Positions 18,195 through 26,900 of a stretch of 54,698 bases of DNA are shown piece after piece. Every line of letters starts with the position of its first letter. Position 1 is the stretch's first letter. The notes under the pieces are model-generated. The model searched no databases and had not been told where the DNA came from. It worked only from the letters and a program-made list of their open reading frames with translations. Source of the stretch: Desulfobacterales bacterium (lineage in GTDB: Bacteria > Desulfobacterota > Desulfobacteria > Desulfobacterales > UBA2156); the NCBI GenBank assembly GCA_011049715.1, contig DRHF01000035.1, positions 1 to 54,698 of the forward strand, given 5' to 3'. The translations under genes and the position numbers were made by a program.

Positions 18195-18297
18195 TCTTTT
18201 TCCCGGATTTGATAGTCATCGATTCATAAAAAATAAGGATATTGAAACAGTTCAAAGAAATGCTGACTTAACGAAATTCAGTGCAGTGTCTATGGAT

Positions 18298-20427
18298 TTA
18301 AGCGATCAATTTGGCGTTCTTATTGTTTTTGCGGCTTATTATATTATGCAGGTAGACCCATCCAAATCCTGGAAAAAGAATGACAAAAGCGCTTCCAAAA
18401 AAGAGTTTCATCCATGAAGAGATGTTAACAATGAATTGGACATACCAGGTAACTGGATAAAGAAAAACTCTCACCATTACTTTTAACACTTCATGATCTC
18501 TGATAAATTTTGCCGCTACAGGTGATTTTTTATAATAAAAACTTACGAATTTCTTTCCCAAAGTATTTGTTAATAAATACCTGTCTCTGAATGTTCTTAA
18601 AGCGACCACATGCGGTTCAAGCGAAGAGCCAAAAGCAGCTGTGGCAATGAAGCAGGCTTTTTTCGAAGGTTTTTCCAGCGTCTTAAATGACATAATATTT
18701 CCATTTTTCTTTATAAAATCATTTTCAGCCACCAATCGATAGTAATAGATGCTGTTGTCGGAAAAATTACCAACGCTAATACTGACTGAAACCTCACCCT
18801 TTCTATCTCCTACGTTTTCTGTATTTGTCTGGGTCCCGAAATCCGGTGTTTCCCCAAATTCAAAGAAATATCTCGTGGAATATCCCTTTAAATTAATACG
18901 ACCGTTCATTACGACAGAAGTCTCATCTATTTCACTTGCATCAAGCGTTACCACCGTCAGCTCTGGGAGCGCATCATACCAAGCCTGTGCCATAACTTTG
19001 TACCCGGCTATATTGGGATGTAATCCGTCATCTGTCAAGGAAGGCCAATTGGATATGGTTGCAGCATATTGATCAGCCAACGCACAATTTTTCCGTAAAG
19101 CCAAATCTTTAATCCGGGGGTTATAGTCGGCCGGAATATTATTCTTAGGGGACTTGGTATCCGGTGTTAGGGTCGCAATGATCGGAATGACATTAAATGC
19201 ACGGCTTTTATCGATCATTTGGCCTAAAAAATAAAGCGTTGAATCAACCGAAATGCCATAGTAGATGAGATCGTTAGTTCCCTCCAAAATCAAAACATAC
19301 TTCGCATTGTGTTTGCCAAGCGTCTGGTTTCCTAACCGGCTCAATCCCGCCGCTGACGATTCTCCCCCAAAACCATAATTTAACACTTTCGTGTTCCAAC
19401 CTAAAACCCGCCGCGTTATTGCTTCTAAATCAGGCTCATACCCGCCGATACGTCTGCCGGCTCCCGCGTCTGCCACATATGGGATGCCCTGAGTAATACT
19501 ATCGCCATATCCGATAATGGTTTTTCCATCGGATTGTATCTCAATTTGTTTTTGAAGGATATCGAGATTATTGTCATCTTCGCTTTCTTCCATGACTTCG
19601 CGTATTCGAAAAGTCGACCTTTCCCCATTACTTTTGATATGGATCGTCGCAAGTTTCTGACTTCCGACAAATTCAGGCAGATCAGAAATTAAATACTCGG
19701 AAATACTTATAAGAGATTGATTTATATTCTCTATGTCTTCAATAAGCTCTTCTGACCACTTTGAACCAGTCCACCTGCTGATATAACTTTTAGATTCTTT
19801 TCCGTCATATCCAGACCATTTTACCCATGGCAAATTGTTTTGCCCAATTTTGATGACCGGAATAATATCGGGTGTTGTGTTATCCATATTCACCATTGAG
19901 GGGGAATCCCACCCAAACCCGTTCCACCGGGTAAAATAGATATCGTCATCCTCTTCGTCAAAGCCCGCCCAGACAATCCAGGGAACATTATTGTTATCGA
20001 CCACAACAGAGGGAGCTGTGTTTGACGAAAAACCGGTCGATATCATCTCGGGAATCGACCAATTTTCACCGTCAAACACAGAGTAGTAAAGATCGCTTAT
20101 AGATCCCTGAGCGGCAAACCAGACCACCCAAATGGTTCCGTCGATTCCGGAGCCAACACTTGGAAGAAGATCCATTGCCCTATGATTCGATAATTTCGTT
20201 TTAGCGCTCCATTGACCGTTTCTAAGGCTGCTAAAATAAATTTCATAATCCTCTGTTTCAACCTCGGACCAGACCAGGTCGGCTTCTATGTTTTCTATGG
20301 GTTCTGAATTTACTAAATTAATACCACCATCCATCATAATGCCGAAAATATATAAAATGGATAATAGAAAAAAGGGCACCCATTTTCGATGTTGATGTCT
20401 CACCTTATGTTTTTCCTTCTTTATCAA
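18298..20427 (-). CDS. Secreted SGNH hydrolase with propeller-like N-terminus and CFI-box C-terminus
   Basis: 709 residues, apparently from a TTG (20427). A signal-type segment (WVPFFLLSILYIFGIMM) leads into four short repeats with 'W..(A/S)G.D......(Y/F).R(W/F)' texture (~45-220), like a small beta-propeller. The SGNH domain (~300-500) has IIGYGDSITQGIP, LNYGFGGESSAAG, LILEGTNDLIYYG and DDGLHPNIAGYKVM, so all catalytic blocks are present. A fibronectin-like stretch follows (RYFFEFGETPDFGTQT). The last ~110 residues begin CFIATAAFGSSLEPHV and continue LRTFRDRYLLTNTLGKKFV, the CFI-box C-terminal domain, with a final membrane segment and basic tail. That domain is thought to mark surface proteins for processing or anchoring. 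It directly precedes VTC-DUF4956-CotH. Confidence 0.82.
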   Translation of the reverse strand: MIKKEKHKVRHQHRKWVPFFLLSILYIFGIMMDGGINLVNSEPIENIEADLVWSEVETEDYEIYFSSLRNGQWSAKTKLSNHRAMDLLPSVGSGIDGTIWVVWFAAQGSISDLYYSVFDGENWSIPEMISTGFSSNTAPSVVVDNNNVPWIVWAGFDEEDDDIYFTRWNGFGWDSPSMVNMDNTTPDIIPVIKIGQNNLPWVKWSGYDGKESKSYISRWTGSKWSEELIEDIENINQSLISISEYLISDLPEFVGSQKLATIHIKSNGERSTFRIREVMEESEDDNNLDILQKQIEIQSDGKTIIGYGDSITQGIPYVADAGAGRRIGGYEPDLEAITRRVLGWNTKVLNYGFGGESSAAGLSRLGNQTLGKHNAKYVLILEGTNDLIYYGISVDSTLYFLGQMIDKSRAFNVIPIIATLTPDTKSPKNNIPADYNPRIKDLALRKNCALADQYAATISNWPSLTDDGLHPNIAGYKVMAQAWYDALPELTVVTLDASEIDETSVVMNGRINLKGYSTRYFFEFGETPDFGTQTNTENVGDRKGEVSVSISVGNFSDNSIYYYRLVAENDFIKKNGNIMSFKTLEKPSKKACFIATAAFGSSLEPHVVALRTFRDRYLLTNTLGKKFVSFYYKKSPVAAKFIRDHEVLKVMVRVFLYPVTWYVQFIVNISSWMKLFFGSAFVILFPGFGWVYLHNIISRKNNKNAKLIA

Positions 20428-20462
20428 TGTGTTACAGTAAAAACTAAATCAATGACGATGTA

Positions 20463-23400
20463 TTAATCAGTGATCTTGGATTTTTTCTTTAATGTAAAGT
20501 CTTCTGCTTCAGTGGTCAAGTTCGGATTGTAATAGGGATCACCCATTGTTAATATTTTCTTCCACTTTTTTTGAAAATAGTGAATTTCCCTTTGAAATCG
20601 GATTTTTTGTTCCGGTGTTTCCTCATAGCCTCTTGAGACTGATTCATGATGAATGGCCTCACAATAAGGTGTAAAAATATTTAAAAAGCCCCTTTCTCTC
20701 AATCTTAGACAAAAGTCAATGTCATTCAATGCGACGGGTAAATGATCTTCATCCAATCCTCCGATTTCTTCGTACAATCTTTTTTTCACCATCAACAGAG
20801 CGCCCGACACAGCGCTAACATTCTGGGTGCACATTAACCGGTTTGAATAACCGCTTTCATCCCGTTTAGAATGCCGGTGAGAATGGCCGGCAAACCCAGC
20901 GATCCCAATAATTACCCCTGCATGTTGAATGGTATGATTCGGGTAGTACAGTTTTCCACTGACCGCACCCACCTCTTGTCGTTGGGAGTGCTCGAGCAGG
21001 GATTCGATCCAGTCGGAATGGGTGATTTCCACGTCGTTGTTCAACAACAGAATCGTTTCTGCTTCTGTCAAAGACACCCCGTAATTATTGATCTTCGAAT
21101 AATTAAAGGGAATGTCGTACTCAAAAAACTTGACTCGCGAATCGGCGGCCTTCAATTTGGACATCCAATCGAAAGTTTCATTTTCCTGGCTGCCATTGCT
21201 GATGCCGATGATCTCAAAATTCGAATAGGTCGTTTTTTTCAAGATGCTCTGGATGCATCTTCTCAAATACTCCGGCTGGTCCCTGAAAGGGATGATGATG
21301 GCCACTTGCGGCTCGTTCACGATCCTTCGTTTCACACGGTAAAAAAACGGGCGGTTTGCCTTCAGGACAGTTCCATCAATTTCGCGGCGTCTTAAAGCGG
21401 CTTCTATCGCCCGCTTTCCTGAGTCGTCGGCATAATGTTTGGTTTCGGGGTTGAAACTGGTTGATGTGGAGGCCTTCCTCCATAAGTATAGCACCTTGGG
21501 GATATGATGGATCCGTTCCGTCCTCTCGATGATCTTTAAAATCAGATCATAATCCTGCGCACCATCACAACTGGATGAAAAACCACCTACTCCATCAAAG
21601 AGGTGTTTTTTTACGATGAGCAGATGGGTGATGTAATTATGAGAAAATAAGAGGTCGGGCGAGAAATTAGGCTTGTGGATCGGATCGAGATATCTCCCTC
21701 CCTCATCGATCAGGGATTCATCGGAATAAATAAAATCGGGATCTTCTTTATCGATTGCGTTAACCACTTCGAACAATGCATCCATCGTTAGAACGTCGTC
21801 ATGATCTAAAAATCCAATATATTCCCCGGTTGCATGGGAAGCGGCTTGGTTTGAGGCGGCTGAGATTCCATTGGTTTTATCCGAAAAGAATATCCTGATC
21901 CTTTCATCTTTTGCGGCATATTCACTCAGTATTTCTTTGACATGTCTTCTCGTGCTTCCATCATCGGTAATACACAATTCCCAATTGGTGTAAATCTGGC
22001 GCCTTACGGAGTCGAGCGTCTCATGAAGGGTGCGATCCTCGGTGTTATATACGGGTGTGATGATGCTGATTTTGGGTTTGAATCGAAACCGCTCTAACTG
22101 GGGATTGGCAATTCTTCTTTCTGAAATGCCGGATTCGAGATAATGCGATAAAGGATTGATGCCGGTTTTAGCCACATCCGGGTTTTGGTCCAGATAAAAG
22201 CCGGTGTCGAACAGCTCGCTCGTCGATTTTTTTCTCTTTGCTCCAATTGTTAAATAGTGCTCGAGTGTCGTCATCCCTTCTTTGGCGACATCGGGATTAT
22301 GGTTCATATAAAAGGCGGAATCAAATAGCGGATTCGGATCTCGGTACTCACTTGAGCTGGTTTGGATGTAATGTGAAAGTGGGTTCACACCCTCTTCATC
22401 GACGTCTCCGTTTTTATCCAGATAATATGACGAATCGAAAAGCGGGTTGGGGTCACACCCTCTTTTTGCACCGATCAGGAGATAGTGCTCCAGCGGCGTC
22501 ATGCCGGACAATTCGGCTTCATGAGCATGTGCCAAATAATATGACGAATCGAAAAGCGGGTTGGGATTTCGCCCTTCTTTTGCCCCGATTCGGAGGTAGT
22601 GCTCCAACGGCGTCATACCGGTCGATTCAACATCCGAGCACTGTTCCAGGTAATAGGGCGTATCGAATAATGGATGGGGGTCATGCCCCTCCTCTGTACC
22701 GGCTTCAAGGTAGTTGGCGAGCGGATTGATGCCGAGCGGTATCAAATCCGGGTTTTGCGCGAGATAGTACGAACTGCTGAATAATGGATGGGGATCACGC
22801 CCCTCCTTTGCTCCGATTTCAAGGTAATGGGCCAATGGATTGATTCCAAGCTTCCTGACATCCAAATTCTGAGAAAGATAATATGAGGGGTCAAATAAAG
22901 GGTTCGGCTTTAGGCCTCTTTGAATGCCGATTGTCATGAAATGGGCAAGTGGGTTTAGACCCGATTCCTCGACATTCTCGTTATTGGCGAAATAATACAT
23001 CGTGTAAAACAATGGATTTGGATTTTTATTTTCTCCAACTCCGGTTTGAATATAGTGTACTAACGGATTTATACCCGCTTTGGCGATGTCGGGATTTTGG
23101 TCTAGATAATAGGAAGTATCAAACAATGGGTTGGGGGACCGGCCTTCTTTTGCACCTATCCAAAGATAGTGGGTTATGGGATTTAGATTCGCATCCTTCA
23201 CATCTGGATTTCGTTCAAAGTAATATTTGATATCGAATAAGCCCGAATTCTGAATCAATATCAACCATCGATTTATATAATAATAAGCAGTCCTGAGCGC
23301 ATGGGTTAATACCCTGGCATGCACTGTCATCGATCGGACCGGTGCTGTCAATTTCCAAGATTTTGAATTTAAAAGATCAGTCCGAAAAAGCGTTTCGGCA

Positions 23401-23954
23401 ACAAAATTTTGCTTTAATACATCCAACTCCTGTTGAAGCTGATGTACTTTCTTATCTTTCTTTTGAATCTCTATGTCCTGTTTCGATAATTTCTTTTTTA
23501 GGTCATCGTTTTTTTCCAAATACACATGAATCTGGTGATCATATTCCTTTATCGTTTTACTAGTGCATTTAAAAATACAATTAAATGCCTCTTTTCCGAT
23601 AGCTTCATACCTCAACGAAAAAAGAATCCGATCGACCCGGCTGTTGATTATATTGATAGATATTTGCGGATTTCTTGTCGAAAAAATGAAAAGGTCATTC
23701 TCTTGATATGCAGCGTTGGTCGAAAAGACATCCAGACAATATCGACTCTCATCCGGTCTGAAAATCTCGATTTGTTTTATCTGCAGAACCAAATAATCAT
23801 TTAAGGGGTGAAGCTGCAGTGCCCGGATGCGGTCAAAGGTTTCCAGATAAAATTCAAGCTGTTCTTCCCCGCCCCTGATCTGGCAGGACAAACCCTTGTT
23901 TTCGTTAAACCCGTTTCCCGTATCGATATCAAGATGTGCTTCTAGTTTATACAT
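20463..23954 (-). CDS. Giant modular glycosyltransferase: beta module, ten 38-residue repeats, two GT2 domains
   Basis: 1163 residues. Order: a beta module (~3-130, DIDTGNGFNE ... LHPLNDYLVLQI); a coiled coil (~140-190); the linker NSKSWKLTAPVRSM; ten tandem 38-residue repeats (237-616); and two GT2 domains. GT2-I (~625-850) has SIITPVYNTE and FLDHDDVLT (DxD type). GT2-II (~880-1130) has AIIIPFRDQPEYL and LLLNNDVEI. Tandem GT2 domains are usually processive or add two sugars in turn. No membrane segment is visible, so it should work at the cytoplasmic face. Its ATG overlaps the stop of the 1571-residue gene by eight bases (ATGTATAA). Substrates are unknown. Repeat function is not established; I infer scaffolding or binding of glycan or partner proteins. 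Confidence 0.87.
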   Translation of the reverse strand: MYKLEAHLDIDTGNGFNENKGLSCQIRGGEEQLEFYLETFDRIRALQLHPLNDYLVLQIKQIEIFRPDESRYCLDVFSTNAAYQENDLFIFSTRNPQISINIINSRVDRILFSLRYEAIGKEAFNCIFKCTSKTIKEYDHQIHVYLEKNDDLKKKLSKQDIEIQKKDKKVHQLQQELDVLKQNFVAETLFRTDLLNSKSWKLTAPVRSMTVHARVLTHALRTAYYYINRWLILIQNSGLFDIKYYFERNPDVKDANLNPITHYLWIGAKEGRSPNPLFDTSYYLDQNPDIAKAGINPLVHYIQTGVGENKNPNPLFYTMYYFANNENVEESGLNPLAHFMTIGIQRGLKPNPLFDPSYYLSQNLDVRKLGINPLAHYLEIGAKEGRDPHPLFSSSYYLAQNPDLIPLGINPLANYLEAGTEEGHDPHPLFDTPYYLEQCSDVESTGMTPLEHYLRIGAKEGRNPNPLFDSSYYLAHAHEAELSGMTPLEHYLLIGAKRGCDPNPLFDSSYYLDKNGDVDEEGVNPLSHYIQTSSSEYRDPNPLFDSAFYMNHNPDVAKEGMTTLEHYLTIGAKRKKSTSELFDTGFYLDQNPDVAKTGINPLSHYLESGISERRIANPQLERFRFKPKISIITPVYNTEDRTLHETLDSVRRQIYTNWELCITDDGSTRRHVKEILSEYAAKDERIRIFFSDKTNGISAASNQAASHATGEYIGFLDHDDVLTMDALFEVVNAIDKEDPDFIYSDESLIDEGGRYLDPIHKPNFSPDLLFSHNYITHLLIVKKHLFDGVGGFSSSCDGAQDYDLILKIIERTERIHHIPKVLYLWRKASTSTSFNPETKHYADDSGKRAIEAALRRREIDGTVLKANRPFFYRVKRRIVNEPQVAIIIPFRDQPEYLRRCIQSILKKTTYSNFEIIGISNGSQENETFDWMSKLKAADSRVKFFEYDIPFNYSKINNYGVSLTEAETILLLNNDVEITHSDWIESLLEHSQRQEVGAVSGKLYYPNHTIQHAGVIIGIAGFAGHSHRHSKRDESGYSNRLMCTQNVSAVSGALLMVKKRLYEEIGGLDEDHLPVALNDIDFCLRLRERGFLNIFTPYCEAIHHESVSRGYEETPEQKIRFQREIHYFQKKWKKILTMGDPYYNPNLTTEAEDFTLKKKSKITD
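22107..23246 (-). repeat. Ten in-frame tandem 114-bp repeats
   Basis: Ten units of exactly 38 codons without spacer in the 1163-residue glycosyltransferase. The consensus is N-P-L-F-D-x-x-Y-Y-L-x-x-N-P-D-V, then a short variable part, then N-P-L-x-H-Y-L-x-x-G-A-K-E-G-R-D-P. The Tyr-Tyr, Asn-Pro-Asp and His-Tyr positions hold best. Units 6 and 7 share TPLEHYL instead of NPLAHYL. Unit 7 has lost the NPDV core. The units are less alike at DNA level than those in the neighbouring gene. Confidence 0.9.
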
Positions 23955-26900
23955 ATAACCGCTTGGGTATCCTCAAAATCCTCTCCGGTTTGGTTTGGCT
24001 GATAAATTTGAGCAGAAAATGATAATCATAAGGCCCTTCATGTTCTTTGTTGAGCCCCCCGATAGCATCAATAATCGATTTTCTGAACAGAATGGATCGA
24101 CCGACGAAATAATCCATTGTCAGCAAAAGATCCGGCCGCACATAGTCAACGATTCTATACCCGTTTATATCCGAGTCATGATCAGAAAATATGAGGTCTG
24201 CTTCGGGGTTCTGATTTAACAGATCGACGTATTCATACAGGGCATTATATTTTAGATCAGAACCATTTAAAAACAGCATAAATTCACCTGCTGAGATGGA
24301 TATCCCCTTGTTGGCGCTTATTGCATGCCCCTGCCTTTCATCAAATACCGCGACTCTGACCCTTTGATCTTTTTTCTCATAGTCTAACAAAATGGACTGG
24401 ATTCCTTCATGCTTGTTGCCGTCGTCTATCAAAACCAATTCGAAATGATCATAGATCTGCGTTAAGACAGAACGTATGCGTTCATCGAGCGCTATTTCCT
24501 TGATGTCATGCAGACAAAAAATGACGCTGATAAGCGGACGAAATGGAAAACTCTTAATAAACGGATTTGGATCTTTCCCTTCTTTTGCACCCACCAACAA
24601 ATAATGCTGCAGGGGGTTCATCTCCGATGCCGCGACATCCGGATTCTGTTCCAGGTAATAGGCGGTATCGAACAAGGGGCCCGGATCCCTCCTTTCAGTA
24701 CCGCCAATCTCAATATAGTGAGCCAATGGATTCATGCCCATTTTAATGACATCGGGATTGCTTTTAAGATAATATAAGCTTGAAAATAATGGATTCGGAT
24801 CTCTTCCTTCTTCAGCGCCATATTCCAGATAATGGGCCAGCGGATTCACTCCAGATGACGCAACATCCGGATTCTCGCTTAAATAGTATCCTGTGTGAAA
24901 TAACGGGTTCGGATTTTTTCCCTCTTTCGCACCGTATTCCAGATAGTGGGCCAATGGATTCATCTCAGATTCCGCAACATCCGGATTCTCGCTTAAATAG
25001 TATCCTGTGTGAAACAATGGGTTCGGATTTTTTCCCTCTTTCGCACCAACGGTTAAATAGTGTTCCAAGGGATTGGTTTTAGACTTCAAAACATCAGGAT
25101 TTCTTGTCACATAATACAGCACATCGAATATTGCACATGGGTTTCTCATTTCATCTGCACCAGCTTCCAAAAAATGAGCCAGGGGATTTTGGCCCGATTC
25201 CCGGACTTCCGGATTTTTAGAAAGATAATAGGTGCTGGAAAACAGCGGATTCGGATCCCGTCCCTCATCCGAGCCGACCCTAATATAATGAACAAGAGAA
25301 TTCTGGCCCGATTCCCGGACTTCCGGATTTTTTAAAAAATAATAGGTGCTGGAAAACAGCGGGTTCGGATCCCGACCCTCTTCCGAGCCAATCGTCAGAT
25401 AATGCTCCAGCGGGCTCAGCCCCGTTGCCAACACATCCGGATTTCTGGATACATAAAAGGCTGTTTCAAAAAGCGGACAAGGGTTTTTCTTCTCACCGGT
25501 TCCATATTTCAGGAAATGAGCCAGGGGATTCTGGCCCGATTCCCGGACTTCCGGATTATTAAAAAGATAATAGGCGGTGGAAAACAGCGGATTCGGATCC
25601 CGATCCTCATCCGCGCCGATCGTCAGATAATGCTCCAGCGGACTCAGCCCCGTTGCCAACACATCCGGATTCTTGGATACATAAAAGGCTGTGTTAAAAA
25701 GCGGACCCGGATCCCTCCCCTCAACCGATCCGGTATCGATAAAGTGGACCAATGGATTCATCCCAGCGCTGGACACATCCGGGTTTTTTAAAAGATAATA
25801 GGCGGTGGAAAACAGCGGATTCGGATCCCGTCCCTCATCCGCACCGATCGTCAGATAGTGCTCCAGCGGGTTCGTTTCTGATTTCAGCACATCCGGATTC
25901 TTGGATAAATAGTATGCTGTGTTAAAGAATGGGTTCGGATTTTTCTCTTCCTTTGCACCAATGACAATGTAGTGTTCCAGTGGATTCATTCCAGATGCTG
26001 ACACATCCGGATTCTTGGATAAATAGTATGCTGTGTCAAAAAGCGGACCCGGATTTAAATTGTTAACCACCCCTCTTTTAATGAAGTGTATGATCGGATC
26101 TTTGCAGGACAAGTCAACATCCGGATTTTGACGCAAATAATAAGATATATCAAACAGACAACTATGTTTGATAATTTCATAGGTTCGATCCAAACGAAAT
26201 GTCATTATCTTTCTAACAGTATTTCTGAAGAGTAAAATAATCGTCTTTTTTAGTTTTTTGAACACCTTCCAAGGCAGCGTTTGTTTAATCGTTTCAAAAG
26301 ATCGAAAAACCTTTTGATTTCTTCTCTCCAACTCAACTATTTGAATGCGATCTTGATAACGATTTATCCTATTGCTTTCGATTTGTTTGGATTGCTGTTC
26401 AATCTGTTTAAATTGCTGTTCAATCTGTTTTTGTCGTCTGCTGATTTTTTGTTTCAATTCCCAAATTTTATTTAAATAATCGGTACGGTTCTTCTCCTGC
26501 AAGGCTTTCATTCTTGCTAGTGTTTTTCCGGCTGAGAAGTATTCGATCGCTGCCGGCCACTCAATCATCACGTCGAAAAAAAGAGGTCCTTTTCTCAAAT
26601 CCAAACCATTTAGCGCCGGCAGTTCAAAATCCATATAGGGTTCGTTGCTGGTTGATAAAAATACGTTTCCATATATATTTTTTTGGAACAGGACGTCTTC
26701 CATGTTTGCCGATTCGGCAATTTGATCTGCATCATCTAACCTGAACAGGATCTGTTCTTCGTCATTCTTAATATCCATCCACTTTAGCGTTGCATGAAAC
26801 AGGTTGAAAAAACCCGGTCGATTCATCGGTTTAAGTCTTAACCGCTTCAAATTCTTATCGGGATTGTAGAAAATAAATAAAAGCTTCTGTGGCCCTCTTC

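Noticed and set aside
18195-18297. Possible promoter (TTGAAC box with an AT-rich segment) before the VTC gene
   Set aside because: The -10 candidate is poor and such boxes are common by chance in AT-rich gaps.
20871-21395. 174-codon open frame on the plus strand
   Set aside because: Lies fully opposite the second GT2 domain of the 1163-residue protein, whose motifs are clear; no recognisable protein and no ribosome site.
22238-22729. 163-codon plus-strand frame, and similar ones at 24780-25791
   Set aside because: They mirror the 114-bp coding repeats. The periodicity comes from the minus-strand repeat protein.
22107-26163. Regular repeats that at first glance could be a CRISPR array or non-coding satellite
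   Set aside because: The period is 114 bp with no unique spacers, the frame stays open throughout, and the units vary mostly in ways that keep the protein pattern.
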